From the NCBI RefSeq assembly GCF_000308855.1, contig NZ_BAGM01000093.1, positions 62,001-126,000 of the forward strand: 64,000 nucleotides of DNA, in the 5' to 3' direction. Source of the DNA: Nocardia veterana NBRC 100344. GTDB taxonomy: Bacteria; Actinomycetota; Actinomycetes; Mycobacteriales; Mycobacteriaceae. Both the position numbers and the translations under genes were made by a program. This document shows, one piece after another, positions 29,922 through 41,006 of this stretch (positions within the stretch are counted from its first letter, which is position 1; every line of letters starts with the position of its first letter). Under the pieces are notes generated by a model. The model was not told the DNA's origin and ran no database searches. It was given only the letters and a program-made list of their open reading frames with translations.

Positions 29922-30464
29922 TCAGTGCTCGTCGTCCAGCAAACCTTCGGGCGGGTCGATGACGATCAGCCCCTCGGCGACCGACACGGTCGGCACGATC
30001 GCGGTGACGAACGGCACCAGGATTTCGCGGCCGACGCGACCGCCGGCACCGGCCCCCGCGCGGACGGACAACAATTCGCCCGCCGCCGAGTGCAGCACCT
30101 CGTTCACCGTGCCGATCTCCGTGCCGTCGGCGAGGCGGACACTGAGTCCCTCGAGTTCGTGATCGTAGAACTCGTCGGGGTCCTCCGACGGCGGCAGATC
30201 GGCGGTATCGATCAGGAAAAGGGTGCCGCGCAACGCGTCCGCCGCGGTGCGATCGTCGACACCCTCGAGTCGCACGAGCAGCCGGCCCGAGTGCTCCCGG
30301 GCCGACTCCACCGTGAATTCCTGTACCGCGTCGCTTTTCGGCGCGCGGCCACGCAACCGGGATCCGGGCGCGAACCGCAGCTCGGGCTCGTCGGTCCGTA
30401 CCTCGACCACGAGCTCACCACGCACACCGTGCGATTTGGCGATCCGCCCGACTACCAGTTCCAT
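29922..30464 (-). CDS. rimM: Ribosome maturation factor RimM
   Basis: 16S rRNA processing factor that binds S19 in the 30S head. The 180-residue protein begins [19 protein letters not shown], the RimM N-terminal barrel, followed by the PRC-like C-terminal domain ([15 protein letters not shown] ... [13 protein letters not shown]). Its ATG directly abuts the TAG of the KH-domain gene, so translation is probably coupled. Confidence 0.96.
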   Translation of the reverse strand: MELVVGRIAKSHGVRGELVVEVRTDEPELRFAPGSRLRGRAPKSDAVQEFTVESAREHSGRLLVRLEGVDDRTAADALRGTLFLIDTADLPPSEDPDEFYDHELEGLSVRLADGTEIGTVNEVLHSAAGELLSVRAGAGAGGRVGREILVPFVTAIVPTVSVAEGLIVIDPPEGLLDDEH

Positions 30465-30707
30465 CTACTGATCGGTATCGACCACGTCGACCCGGATGCC
30501 CCGGCCGCCGATACCGGCGACCAGGGTGCGCAGCGCGGTCGCGGTCCGACCGCCCCGGCCGATCACCTTGCCCAGGTCGTCGGGGTGAACGTGCACCTCG
30601 ACGGTGCGTCCGCGGCGGCTGGTGATCAGATCGACGCGCACGTCGTCCGGATTGGCGACGATGCCGCGCACCAGGTGCTCGACGGCATCGGCGACGACCG
30701 TGCTCAT
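30465..30707 (-). CDS. KH-domain RNA-binding protein (YlqC/Rv2908c-like)
   Basis: Small RNA-binding protein of 80 residues with one KH domain; the GxxG loop is GRGG in KVIGRGGRTATALRTL. Homologues between rpsP and rimM are widespread in Gram-positive bacteria (KhpA type) and take part in RNA chaperoning and cell-shape control. Its ATG overlaps the rpsP stop (TAATG) and its stop abuts rimM. Confidence 0.94.
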   Translation of the reverse strand: MSTVVADAVEHLVRGIVANPDDVRVDLITSRRGRTVEVHVHPDDLGKVIGRGGRTATALRTLVAGIGGRGIRVDVVDTDQ

Positions 30708-31147
30708 TACTCGGCAGCCTCGGTCGCGGCCTCGGTCTCGCCTTCACCCTCGGCGGCCTTGGACTTCTTCTTCTTGGGGGTGACAGCCTCGGCGACCGGC
30801 TCGCTGTCGGCGGCGGCCAGGGCGGCGTTGAACAGGTCCAGCTTGCTCGGCTTGGCGGCCTTGACCTTCAGGGTGCCCTCGGCGCCCGGCAGGCCCTTGA
30901 ACTTCTGCCAGTCGCCGGTGATCTCCAGCAGACGCTTGACCGGCTCGGTCGGCTGCGCGCCCACGCCCAGCCAGTACTGCACGCGCTCGGAGTCGACCTC
31001 GATCAGCGAGGGCTCTTCCTTCGGGTGGTACTTGCCGATGTTCTCGATGGCACGGCCGTCGCGGCGGGTGCGGGCATCGGCGACGACGATGCGGTACTGG
31101 GGATTGCGGATCTTGCCCAGACGGGTCAGCTTGATCTTGACAGCCAT
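30707..31147 (-). CDS. rpsP: 30S ribosomal protein S16
   Basis: Small-subunit assembly protein. The 146-residue protein starts [42 protein letters not shown]. The Lys/Ala/Glu-rich tail after residue 110 is longer than in E. coli but common in actinobacteria. ATG 31147 has a gaaagg SD. It is the first gene of the rpsP-KH-rimM-trmD operon. Confidence 0.98.
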   Translation of the reverse strand: MAVKIKLTRLGKIRNPQYRIVVADARTRRDGRAIENIGKYHPKEEPSLIEVDSERVQYWLGVGAQPTEPVKRLLEITGDWQKFKGLPGAEGTLKVKAAKPSKLDLFNAALAAADSEPVAEAVTPKKKKSKAAEGEGETEAATEAAE

Positions 31148-31502
31148 GGCTGTATCAATGCCTTTCGATGGCGGCGGCCCGAGGGCAGCCGGAGTGGTCA
31201 CGGCGCAATTCAGCAGCCCGCACGGGGTGCGGACCCGGTTTTGCGTTGAGTGTGTGACCGCCGCGCGGTACGTAACCGGAGACGGGCTGACACTGTCCCC
31301 GAACCCAGGCACCGCGAGCGAGTCGCGGTCACCGACGAGGACGGTCGTTCATTCTGCCAGACGCGCCCGCCACCGGGGAAATCACCCCGGACCCGGCGGG
31401 ACGTTCGCCGCGCACGCGGGGCTCGCGCGGCCGGGCCGGTCGCCGACCGCGGCGATGGCGTGTGAACAGCGCGTTCGCCGAGCCGCTCATCGTGCCGACG
31501 AC
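31148..31502. other. Gap holding the rpsP promoter and leader
   Basis: 355 bases with no convincing gene. The promoter-like element at 31350-31361 implies a leader of about 200 bases before rpsP, long enough for regulatory structure, though I see no recognised leader motif. The rest lies beyond the amidohydrolase stop. Confidence 0.4.
31350..31361 (-). promoter_or_regulatory. rpsP: Promoter-like element upstream of rpsP
   Basis: Minus-strand TCTGGCAGAATG, with CAGAAT as a -10-like hexamer, 203 bases before the rpsP start. It differs by one base from the element before rplS. Confidence 0.45.
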
Positions 31503-32603
31503 CTACCGGTGCCCAGTGACCGGATCCCGGCCCGGGTACACCCGCCCCCGGAGGACGACATATGCCGGGGCGTCGAGCGCGTCGCGACCAGATCGCGGAT
31601 CGGTGCGGTACACCACGAAATCGGCCGGTGCGCCGTCCTCGATGCCCGGTCGGCCGAGCCATTCGCGCGCCCGCCACGACGCCGCCGCCAGCGCCTCGTG
31701 CCGCGACAGCCCGGCTCCGGCCAGCGCATCGATCTCGTCGGCGATGCGGCCGTGCCGGATCGAACCGCCGGCGTCGGTGCCGGTGTAGATCGGCACCCCG
31801 GCCGCGTGAGCGTTCGCCACGGTGTCGCGGACCCGGCGGTGCAGATCGCGCATGTGCGCGGCGTAGACGGGGAACTTGGTCGCGCTGTCGGCGATATCGG
31901 GGAAGGTGTCGATATTCACCAGCGTCGGCACCAGCGCGGTGCCGTGTTCGACCATCATCTCGATGGTGTCGTCGGTGAGTCCGGTGCCGTGTTCCAGGCA
32001 ATCGATCCCGGCATTGATCAGCCCCGGCAGCGCGTCCTCGCCGAAGACGTGGGCGGTGACGCGGGCGCCCTCCCGATGCGCGGCGTCGATAGCCTCCTTC
32101 AGGATCGCGTCGCTCCACAGCGGCCGCAGATCGCCGACCGAACGGTCGATCCAGTCACCGACGATCTTGACCCAGCCGTCGCCGAAGCGGGCCTGTTCGG
32201 CGACGATGTCGGGCAGGTCGCGCTCGTCGTCCAATTCGATGCCCAATTCCCGGATGTAGCGCTTGGGCCGAGCGATGTGGCGCCCCGCTCGGATGATCTT
32301 CGGCAGTTCGTGATGGTCGTCGATGAACCGCGTATCGATGGGCGAGCCGGCATCGCGTAGCAGCAGCGCTCCCGCATCGCGTTCCACCTCGGCCTGGGCG
32401 ATCGCGCCGTCGCGATCCTCGTGTCCACCGCCGTAACGGATCCCGACATGGCAGTGGGCGTCGACCAGGCCGGGCACGATCCACCCTGTCGCGCACAGGG
32501 TTTCGGCGTCGCGCACCGGCTCGAACGAGATCACCCCGTCGCGAACCCAGAGATCGCGTACCTCGTCGCCGGGAAGGACCACTCCGCGCAGATGCATCCG
32601 CAT
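31503..32603 (-). CDS. Metal-dependent amidohydrolase
   Basis: Hydrolase of 366 residues from the imidazolonepropionase/prolidase-like amidohydrolase group; the substrate is unknown. Metal-binding and catalytic motifs are present in order: GLVDAHCHVG (HxH), an active-site Lys candidate in DGWVKIVGDW, ARVTAHVFGE (His), CLEHGTGL (His) and YTGTDAGG (Asp). ATG 32603 has the SD gaggag; a second in-frame ATG follows two codons later. Positionally it corresponds to M. tuberculosis Rv2915c, upstream of ffh. Confidence 0.87.
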   Translation of the reverse strand: MRMHLRGVVLPGDEVRDLWVRDGVISFEPVRDAETLCATGWIVPGLVDAHCHVGIRYGGGHEDRDGAIAQAEVERDAGALLLRDAGSPIDTRFIDDHHELPKIIRAGRHIARPKRYIRELGIELDDERDLPDIVAEQARFGDGWVKIVGDWIDRSVGDLRPLWSDAILKEAIDAAHREGARVTAHVFGEDALPGLINAGIDCLEHGTGLTDDTIEMMVEHGTALVPTLVNIDTFPDIADSATKFPVYAAHMRDLHRRVRDTVANAHAAGVPIYTGTDAGGSIRHGRIADEIDALAGAGLSRHEALAAASWRAREWLGRPGIEDGAPADFVVYRTDPRSGRDALDAPAYVVLRGRVYPGRDPVTGHR

Positions 32604-32679
32604 ATCGCTCCTCACCACGTCGCCGGAAGCCGATCGAATCGCCGATCCCAACCTACCGGGCCTCCAACCGAGAGACCGC

Positions 32680-33255
32680 TCAGCGCCGTTCGCCGATCGG
32701 GCCGGCCGCGCGCAGCAGGGTGTCGGCGAGGGCCCGCGCCTGGCGCGCCACCTCGGGGTCGTCGTGCATCGCGGCCGTCACCATCGCACCGTTGGCGATG
32801 ATCAGCAACTGGTCGGCGACCGATTCGGGGAGGGCACATTCGGCCACCAGCTCGGCGAAATAGTCACGGACCGCACGCTTGTGCCCGGCGGCGATCCGGC
32901 CGACCTCGTCGGACGTGCCACCCAGTTCCCCGACCGTGTTGATGAACAGACAGCCACGAAAATCGGGCCTGCCGAACCACTCGAACAGGTAGTCGAACAC
33001 CGCCAGCACCCGCTCCCGGGGCGTCTGGGCCTTCGCGTCGACGTACTGCGCGAGGGCCGTGCGCACCTCGCTGTCCCGCCGCTTCAGGACCGCGTGGACG
33101 AGATCGGCCTTCGACGGAAAGTCGCGGTAGAGCCGTTTCAACGGAACGTCCGCGGCGTCTCGGATGGCATCCATGCCGACGCCCTGGATCCCGCGTTCGT
33201 CGAACAGCCGATCGGCCGCATCGAGGACCCGGGAGGCATCCGTTTCCCGCTGCAC
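32680..33255 (-). CDS. TetR-family regulator, divergent from an alpha/beta hydrolase
   Basis: Repressor of 191 residues with an N-terminal helix-turn-helix (DRLFDERGIQGVGMDAIRDAADVPLKRLYRDFPSKADLVHAVL) and a C-terminal ligand domain. The frame allows ATG 33282, but that ATG lies inside a 16-base palindrome with no SD. GTG 33255 has a strong purine SD (gggagagg) and places the palindrome at -19 to -34, so I prefer GTG. It probably represses itself and the divergent hydrolase gene through two matching operators. Confidence 0.9.
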   Translation of the reverse strand: MQRETDASRVLDAADRLFDERGIQGVGMDAIRDAADVPLKRLYRDFPSKADLVHAVLKRRDSEVRTALAQYVDAKAQTPRERVLAVFDYLFEWFGRPDFRGCLFINTVGELGGTSDEVGRIAAGHKRAVRDYFAELVAECALPESVADQLLIIANGAMVTAAMHDDPEVARQARALADTLLRAAGPIGERR

Positions 33256-33273
33256 AACACCTCTCCCTTGCGT

Positions 33274-33289
33274 GAGAACCATCGTTCTC
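33274..33289. promoter_or_regulatory. TetR operator 1
   Basis: GAGAACCATCGTTCTC: an inverted repeat with GAGAAC/GTTCTC arms, one mismatch from the perfect palindrome of operator 2. It lies 19 bases upstream of the TetR GTG start. Confidence 0.8.
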
Positions 33290-33309
33290 CTATGCTACCC
33301 GAAGCCGCT

Positions 33310-33325
33310 GAGAACGATCGTTCTC
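33310..33325. promoter_or_regulatory. TetR operator 2
   Basis: GAGAACGATCGTTCTC is a perfect 16-base palindrome centred 36 bases from operator 1 and ending 34 bases before the hydrolase ATG. Two copies in one divergent promoter are typical of TetR autoregulation. Confidence 0.85.
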
Positions 33326-33358
33326 GCGGTGGCACGCTGCCGATCGAAAGGAATCACC

Positions 33359-34228
33359 ATGTCCCCCTTCGCCACTCGCCTGCACACGACCACGGTCCGC
33401 GGGCTCGACGTGTTCTACCGGGAAGCCGGAAATCCGGACCACCCGACGCTCGTCCTGCTGCACGGCTTCCCGTCGAGCTCGCACATGTTCCGCCACCTCA
33501 TCTCCGAGCTGTCGGACGAGTTCCACCTCGTGGCGCCGGACTACATCGGCTTCGGCAACTCCGCCGCGCCGGGCGTAGACGAATTCGAGTACAGCTTCGA
33601 CCGGCTCGCCGACATCGTCGAAGAGCTACTCGATCAGCTCGGCGTGCAACGCTTCTCGCTCTACATCCAGGATTACGGCGCACCGATCGGGTTGCGGATC
33701 GCGACCCGCGATCCGCAGCGGGTGAGCGCGTTGATCTCGCAGAGCGGCAATGCGTACATCGAAGGCTTCACGCCGTTCTGGGACATTCTGTTCGCCCATG
33801 CGAAGGACCGGGCGGCCAATGAGGCGGCGGTACGAGAACTGCTGGAACCCAAGTGGGTTCAGTGGCAGTACACCCACGGTGTGCCCGCGGACCGCATGGA
33901 CCGGCTGGCTCCGGAAGCCTGGCAACTGGACCAGGCCAAGCTGGATCGCCCCGGCAACGACGCCATTCAGCTGCAGTTGTTCTGGGATTACCAGTTCAAT
34001 CTGGACGGATATCCCGCGTATCAGGAGTACTTCCGCACACACCGGCCCCCGACCCTGATCACCTGGGGCCGTAACGACGAAGTGTTCGGCGCGGCCGGGG
34101 CACAGGCCTACCTGCGGGATCTACCCGATGCGGAGCTGCACCTGCTCGACGCCGGCCACTTCGCCCTGGAGACGCACGGCGAGGAAATAGCGGCACACAT
34201 CCGCGACTTCCTCCGGCGCGCACTCTGA
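33359..34228 (+). CDS. Alpha/beta hydrolase with Asp nucleophile (haloalkane dehalogenase/epoxide hydrolase-like)
   Basis: Protein of 289 residues. The oxyanion motif is HGFPSSS (35-41) and the nucleophile elbow reads QDYGAPIG, with Asp105 in the position of the haloalkane-dehalogenase or epoxide-hydrolase nucleophile instead of Ser. A late DAGHFALETH supplies the catalytic His. The Asp points to dehalogenation or epoxide opening, but the exact substrate cannot be read from sequence. ATG 33359 has the SD aaagga. It is divergently paired with a TetR gene, so it is probably induced by its substrate or a related compound. Confidence 0.87.
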   Translation: MSPFATRLHTTTVRGLDVFYREAGNPDHPTLVLLHGFPSSSHMFRHLISELSDEFHLVAPDYIGFGNSAAPGVDEFEYSFDRLADIVEELLDQLGVQRFSLYIQDYGAPIGLRIATRDPQRVSALISQSGNAYIEGFTPFWDILFAHAKDRAANEAAVRELLEPKWVQWQYTHGVPADRMDRLAPEAWQLDQAKLDRPGNDAIQLQLFWDYQFNLDGYPAYQEYFRTHRPPTLITWGRNDEVFGAAGAQAYLRDLPDAELHLLDAGHFALETHGEEIAAHIRDFLRRAL

Positions 34229-34236
34229 CATCCGGC

Positions 34237-34265
34237 GCTCGCCGCGGCGCGACCACGCGGCGAGC
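34237..34265. terminator. Hairpin between convergent hydrolase and ffh genes
   Basis: GCTCGCCGCG and CGCGGCGAGC form a perfect 10-base stem with a 9-base loop, 9 bases after the hydrolase stop and 22 before the ffh stop. No U-tract follows on either strand; a U-less actinobacterial terminator is plausible. Confidence 0.5.
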
Positions 34266-34286
34266 AGGCCGGGAGCCGGAGGGGGC

Positions 34287-35861
34287 TCAGTTCTTCGGGA
34301 ACTCGAGCTTGCTCAGATCGAATCCTTCGAGCCCCGGCGGCAATTCGTCCAGTCCGGCGGGCATATTCGACAGGTCCGGCATTCCGGCCGCGGGCATCCC
34401 CGGCGGCAGACCCGGCATCCCGGGGAAGCCACCGCGCATCCCCTTCGGCGGGGTCGGCCCGCGTCCGCCCTTCTTGCCCTTCTTCCCCTTCTTGCCCTTG
34501 GCATTACGACGAGCACCGGGCAGGCCCATCTGGCGACCCATGGCGGCCATCATCTTGCGGGCCTCGAAGAAGCGGTCGACGAGCTGGTTGACATCGGAGA
34601 CCGTGACGCCGGAGCCGTTGGCGATGCGCAGGCGGCGGGACGCGTTGATGATCTTCGGGTTCGCGCGTTCGGCGGGGGTCATACCGCGGATGATGGCCTG
34701 CACCCGGTCGAGTTGTTTGTCGTCGACCTGGGCCAGCACGTCCTTCATCTGGCCGGCGCCGGGCAGCATGCCGAGCAGATTGCCGATCGGGCCCATCTTG
34801 CGGATGGCGAGCATCTGGTCGAGGAAGTCCTCGAGGGTCAGCTCACCGGAACCGATCTTGCGCGCGGCCTCCTCGGCCTGCTGCTGGTCGTAGACCTGCT
34901 CGGCCTGTTCGATCAGGGTGAGCAGATCGCCCATGCCGAGGATGCGGCTCGACATGCGGTCGGGGTGGAAGACGTCGAAGTCCTCGAGCTTCTCACCGGT
35001 GGAGGCGAACAGGATCGGAACGCCGGTGACCTCGCGCACCGACAGCGCGGCGCCACCGCGCGCGTCACCGTCGAGCTTGGTCAGCACGACGCCGGTGAAG
35101 CCGACACCGTCGCGGAAGGCCTCGGCGGTGGTGACGGCGTCCTGACCGATCATGGCGTCGAGCACGAACAGGGTTTCGTCGGGCTGCACCGCGTCGCGGA
35201 TCCCGGCGGCCTGGCGCATCAGTTCTTCGTCGATACCGAGGCGACCCGCAGTGTCGACGATGACGATGTCGTACTGCTTCTGCTTGGCCTCCAGGACACC
35301 GGCCTCCGCGACCCGGATCGGATCGGCGGCGGTGACGCCCAGTTCGTTCTCGCCGCCCCCGATCGACGTACCCGGGTGTGGGGCGAAGACCGGCACCCCG
35401 GCACGCTCACCGACGACCTGCAGCTGGGTGACGGCACCCGGACGCTGGAGGTCACAGGCCACCAGCAGCGGCGTATGACCTTGCCCCTTGAGCCATTTCG
35501 CGAGCTTGCCGGCGAGGGTGGTCTTACCGGCACCCTGTAGACCGGCGAGCATGATGACCGTCGGCGGGGTCTTGGCGTACTGCAACCGACGGGTCTCGCC
35601 GCCGAGGATGCCGATCAGTTCCTCGTTGACGATCTTGACGACCTGCTGTGCGGGATTCAGCGCGGCGGAAACCTCGGCGCCCTTGGCACGCTCCTTGATC
35701 CGCGCGATGAACTGGCGCACCACCGGCAGGGCCACGTCGGCCTCGAGCAGCGCGAGCCGGATCTCCCGCGCGGTGGCATCGATATCGGCCGGTGACAGAC
35801 GTCCCTTGCCACGCAGATCCTTCAGGGCACCGGTCAACCGGTCGGAAAGGGATTCGAACAC
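34287..35861 (-). CDS. ffh: Signal recognition particle GTPase Ffh
   Basis: Binds 4.5S RNA and signal sequences and docks with FtsY. The 524-residue protein has the N domain, then the G domain with GLQGAGKTT, DTAGRLGIDEELM and TKLDGDARGG, then the Met-rich M domain ending in a basic Gly/Lys stretch and a Pro/Gly/Met-rich tail. Start GTG 35859-35861. Both SRP pathway GTPases, ffh and ftsY, are in this window. Confidence 0.98.
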   Translation of the reverse strand: MFESLSDRLTGALKDLRGKGRLSPADIDATAREIRLALLEADVALPVVRQFIARIKERAKGAEVSAALNPAQQVVKIVNEELIGILGGETRRLQYAKTPPTVIMLAGLQGAGKTTLAGKLAKWLKGQGHTPLLVACDLQRPGAVTQLQVVGERAGVPVFAPHPGTSIGGGENELGVTAADPIRVAEAGVLEAKQKQYDIVIVDTAGRLGIDEELMRQAAGIRDAVQPDETLFVLDAMIGQDAVTTAEAFRDGVGFTGVVLTKLDGDARGGAALSVREVTGVPILFASTGEKLEDFDVFHPDRMSSRILGMGDLLTLIEQAEQVYDQQQAEEAARKIGSGELTLEDFLDQMLAIRKMGPIGNLLGMLPGAGQMKDVLAQVDDKQLDRVQAIIRGMTPAERANPKIINASRRLRIANGSGVTVSDVNQLVDRFFEARKMMAAMGRQMGLPGARRNAKGKKGKKGKKGGRGPTPPKGMRGGFPGMPGLPPGMPAAGMPDLSNMPAGLDELPPGLEGFDLSKLEFPKN

Positions 35862-35995
35862 CGATCGCGCTCCTGGTCTTGTCGAGGGACGTCACTCGGG
35901 TTACCAGGGTACGGGCAACTCGCGGATCGGTGGATTCGCCCTCGTCCGAGCTCTGCCGTCCGGCCGGACAGCAGGGCCCGGCACCGGGACCGCGG

Positions 35996-36307
35996 TCAGG
36001 ACAGCGCGCTGTGCCGCGGCCGCGGGGCCCGGCTGAAGTCGTGCTGTTCGTAGGCCACCAGATAGACGGCTTCCCGGCCGGTCAGACCCAGTGGCAGGGC
36101 CATCGCGTCCAGTGCCGGCCAGTCGGTGTCACCGGGTGCGCCGTCGACGAGGGCGCCGGCCAGTTTCATGGCCGCCACCGCCTGTGCGCCGGTCAGCGTG
36201 CGGCCCGGGAGCCACGACACCACCCAGTGGTCGCCGCCGACGCAACGGGCGATGTGGTGGGTCGAATCGCTGGTGATCATGGACGCGGACACGACTTCGA
36301 TTGCCAT
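35996..36307 (-). CDS. Small hypothetical protein
   Basis: Predicted soluble protein of 103 residues with no recognised domain. It begins MAIEVVSASMITSDSTHHIARCVGGDHWVVSWLPG and contains GRTLTGAQAVAAMKLAGAL. ATG 36307 has a good gggagcaggt SD region, and codon usage looks like its neighbours, so it is probably real. The gaps on both sides are 134 and 200 bases, suggesting an independent transcript. It does not correspond to a gene I recall in the M. tuberculosis ffh-glnD interval. Confidence 0.7.
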   Translation of the reverse strand: MAIEVVSASMITSDSTHHIARCVGGDHWVVSWLPGRTLTGAQAVAAMKLAGALVDGAPGDTDWPALDAMALPLGLTGREAVYLVAYEQHDFSRAPRPRHSALS

Positions 36308-36507
36308 CGACCTGCTCCCCTCAACGAACCGATTCGCCGGACAGGTACCGCAAAAGCCGAACAGCTCGGATCACGATCAACGGACGATCCAGACCGATCC
36401 TAAAGTGGCGGATATCACATTCAGCAGAGGTTGCCGCAACGATCCGGTCACCGCCACCACGTCCAGTCGACCAGGTTGCCCGAATTGCGGGCAATCGGTC
36501 GGTAAAC

Positions 36508-38964
36508 CTAGGCCCGGTCCGCGCTGGTGTCCGTTTCGCTCGGTTTCTTCGGTTCCGGATGAGGGACGACGGCCAGTAACGCCGCCTCGATCTCCGCGCG
36601 CCGCTGCGGGGAATCGGCCCCGCCGAGGTCGAGGCTGAACGCGTCGACCACCACCGAGCCCATCGTCACCGCCTTGGCCCAGCGCACATCCGCGCCCTGC
36701 GCGGCGAGAACGGCGGCCAGCCGGCTGAGCATGCCGATCCGGTCCTCGGCCCGCAGTTCCAGCAGGACCTGTCCGGGCCGATCGACCTCGGTCCAGATCA
36801 CCCGCGGTTGCGCCTGCGCGTACGGGCTGGTGCGCGCGCCGGCTTCGCGTTCCTTGTCGGCCAGCACCGCGGCGACCTTCAGATCACCGTTGAGAGCCCG
36901 AATCAATTCCTGGCGCAGCAGCCCGGCGTCGGGCGGGTTGCCGAATTTCGGGCTCACCACGAAGGTGTCGATCGCGATATCACCGGTTGCCGCCAGTGTC
37001 GCCGACAGCACCCGCAGTGAATGCAGGGCCAGCACGCCCGCGGCCTCCGAGAGCAGGCCGGGAGTATCGGGCGCGACGACGGTCACGACATGGGTGTAGC
37101 GGCCGTCGCCCGGCCGCAGCTCCACATGCACGCCACCGGCCGCCACCTTGTCCAGAACGGCCCGGTCGACCGGCGCGGGGGTGGGCGAATGATCGACCGA
37201 CACCGGCTCACCCGCCATCGCCGCGTGGCACCGGCGCACCAACTCGCCGATGAGGGAGGCTTTCCACTCACCCCACACGCCCGGCCCGGTGGCGAGCGAA
37301 TCGGCCTCGGCCAGGGTGTGCAGCAACTCCAGCAATTGCCGGTCCCCGCCGAGAGTTTCGACCACCCGCGCGGCAGTCGCCGGATCGCCGAGATCGCGGC
37401 GAGTCGCGGTCTCCGGAAGCAGGAGATGGTGCCGCACGATCATCGCCAGGGTGTGCACATCGTCGGGCCACAGGCCCAGCCGGCGGCCGATACTGCCGGC
37501 CAGTTCGGCGCCGACGACGCTGTGATCCTCGGTGCGCCCCTTGCCGATATCGTGCAGCAGCGCCCCGAGCAGCAGCAGATCCGGACGGGCGACCCGGGTG
37601 CTCGCGGCGCCGGCATAGGCGACCGTCTCGACCAGGTGGCGGTCGACGGTCCAGGTGTGCACGGCATCGCGCGGGGGCAGGTCGCGCACCGCGCCCCATT
37701 CGGGAAACAGCCTGCCCCACAAGCCGGTTCGGTCCAGCGCCTCGACCGCGTCGATGGTCCCGCGTCCGGCGCCCAGCAGCACCAGCAGATCGTTGAGCGC
37801 CTCACGCGGCCACGGTTCGCGCAGTTCCGGCGCATCCTCGGAGAGCCGGTTGAGAGTGGTCGCGGACATCGGCAGCCCGGTCCGAGCGGAGGCGGCCGCG
37901 ACCCGCAGGATCAGACCGGGATCGCGTTGCGGCCGGGCGTCGCGGGCCAGCACCACCTCGCCCGCGTGTTCGACGACCCCCTCGTCGAGCGGGCGCCGCA
38001 CGGGCAGTCGGCGCAGTCGCGCCAGACCGCGCCGCGGCAGCGCGTTGCCCGCGGTGCGCAATCCGACGTCGACCGAATATCCGACCGTGCGGGCTGCGTC
38101 ACTGAGTGTGCGCGCCAGGTCGAACCGATCGCCGATGCGCAGGGCCGCGCCGATTTCGTCGGCGTCCTGTGCCCGCAGCTGATCCCGCGAGCGACCCGCC
38201 ACCCGATGCAGTTCGGTGCGGACGTCGAGCAGCCGGCGATGCGCGGCTTCGAGACCACCGCCCGGGACATCGGGGCCGAGGCCCGGCATGGCGTCGGTCA
38301 GCTGGGCGATGGCCAGAGCGTCGAGCAGCTGGATATCGCGCAACCCGCCGCGACCGTTCTTCAGGTCCGGTTCGGCCCGGTGCGCGATCTCGCCGTTGCG
38401 CTGCCAGCGCGCCTGCGCCTGTTCCACCAATTCGCCGAAGCGGGAACGGATTCCGGTGCGCCATTCGCGGCGCACGCCGCCGATCAGCAGATTGCTCAAC
38501 TCCGCGTCGCCGACGATGTGGCGGGCATCGAGCATGCCCAGCGCGGCGGTCAGGTCGTCGGCGGCCACGCGCAGCGCCTGCGGCACCGTACGCACACTGT
38601 GATCGAGCTTGATGTGCGCATCCCACAGCGGATACCAGAGCCGATCGGCGACCTCGGCGACCCGGGCCGGATCGACGTCGTCGTGCAGCAGCACCAGATC
38701 CAGATCCGAATACGGCAGCATCTCGCGCCGCCCCAACCCGCCGACCGCGACCACCGCGAGGCCGCTGTCGGCGGTGATTCCCAACTCCGCGCCCTTGGTG
38801 GTCAACCACAACTCGTGCAGGTCGACCAGCGCCTGCCGCAACGCTTCCGCGCTCAACCGGGGCCGACGCGGATCGCCGCCGTCGAGCAACTGATCGCGCG
38901 CCGCGACCAGATCCTTTGCGCCGTGGGACAACCCGGTGCCGTCGGACGATTCGTCTGCACTCAT
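36508..38964 (-). CDS. glnD: PII nucleotidyltransferase GlnD
   Basis: Senses glutamine and modifies the PII protein; in actinobacteria it adenylylates PII Tyr51 rather than uridylylating it. The 818-residue protein has the nucleotidyltransferase motif [21 protein letters not shown], the GlnE-like linker, an HD domain ([13 protein letters not shown]) for demodification, and two C-terminal ACT domains ([19 protein letters not shown] and [20 protein letters not shown]). ATG 38964 is preferred over a run of upstream GTGs. It follows glnB by 86 bases holding a hairpin. Confidence 0.96.
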   Translation of the reverse strand: MSADESSDGTGLSHGAKDLVAARDQLLDGGDPRRPRLSAEALRQALVDLHELWLTTKGAELGITADSGLAVVAVGGLGRREMLPYSDLDLVLLHDDVDPARVAEVADRLWYPLWDAHIKLDHSVRTVPQALRVAADDLTAALGMLDARHIVGDAELSNLLIGGVRREWRTGIRSRFGELVEQAQARWQRNGEIAHRAEPDLKNGRGGLRDIQLLDALAIAQLTDAMPGLGPDVPGGGLEAAHRRLLDVRTELHRVAGRSRDQLRAQDADEIGAALRIGDRFDLARTLSDAARTVGYSVDVGLRTAGNALPRRGLARLRRLPVRRPLDEGVVEHAGEVVLARDARPQRDPGLILRVAAASARTGLPMSATTLNRLSEDAPELREPWPREALNDLLVLLGAGRGTIDAVEALDRTGLWGRLFPEWGAVRDLPPRDAVHTWTVDRHLVETVAYAGAASTRVARPDLLLLGALLHDIGKGRTEDHSVVGAELAGSIGRRLGLWPDDVHTLAMIVRHHLLLPETATRRDLGDPATAARVVETLGGDRQLLELLHTLAEADSLATGPGVWGEWKASLIGELVRRCHAAMAGEPVSVDHSPTPAPVDRAVLDKVAAGGVHVELRPGDGRYTHVVTVVAPDTPGLLSEAAGVLALHSLRVLSATLAATGDIAIDTFVVSPKFGNPPDAGLLRQELIRALNGDLKVAAVLADKEREAGARTSPYAQAQPRVIWTEVDRPGQVLLELRAEDRIGMLSRLAAVLAAQGADVRWAKAVTMGSVVVDAFSLDLGGADSPQRRAEIEAALLAVVPHPEPKKPSETDTSADRA

Positions 38965-38989
38965 ACCCGCAACCACCACCCGTTCACGC

Positions 38990-39036
38990 GGGCAGCCCCG
39001 TCCCCGGCCGACCGTCGGCAGGGAACGGGGCTGCCC
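38990..39036 (-). terminator. Inverted repeat between glnB and glnD
   Basis: GGGCAGCCCCGT (38990-39001) and ACGGGGCTGCCC (39025-39036) are perfect 12-base arms around 23 bases that can pair partly. It sits 14 bases after the glnB stop. With no U-tract it may attenuate rather than stop read-through into glnD. Confidence 0.55.
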
Positions 39037-39050
39037 GAATCTCTCATCTC

Positions 39051-40788
<1,738 letters not shown>

Positions 40789-40860
40789 CTTGTTCCTCCT
40801 CATCTCGGGCCCGGCCGAAATTGCGGCAAACGAGCCTGCACAGAAGGGTCGCCATCGGGT

Positions 40861-40898
40861 GTTTCATCCGTGCCGCCGCGATGTTTCGCATGCGTGAA
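40861..40898 (-). promoter_or_regulatory. GlnR-type binding site upstream of amt
   Basis: Read on the minus strand: TTCAC-6-GAAAC-17-GAAAC. The two GAAAC boxes are 17 bases apart, exactly the spacing of the actinobacterial GlnR consensus gTnAC-n6-GaAAC-n6-gTnAC-n6-GaAAC. The first a-site (TTCAC) matches 3 of its 4 specified bases and the second is weak. Nitrogen-starvation activation of amt-glnB-glnD fits known GlnR control. Confidence 0.7.
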
Positions 40899-41006
40899 CG
40901 GATCCGCTTGCCGTGTTGCTTCCAGGTTTCAGGGTGCGCACGGGAGGCCGGATCGCACCGTGAGGACCGGGTCGAAATGAGGAGGAACTGCCGTTTCGTC
41001 CCGCCG

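Noticed and set aside
35845..35865. T-loop-like string GTTCGAATCC on the minus strand
   Set aside because: It is the first codons of ffh; no acceptor or anticodon arms fold around it.
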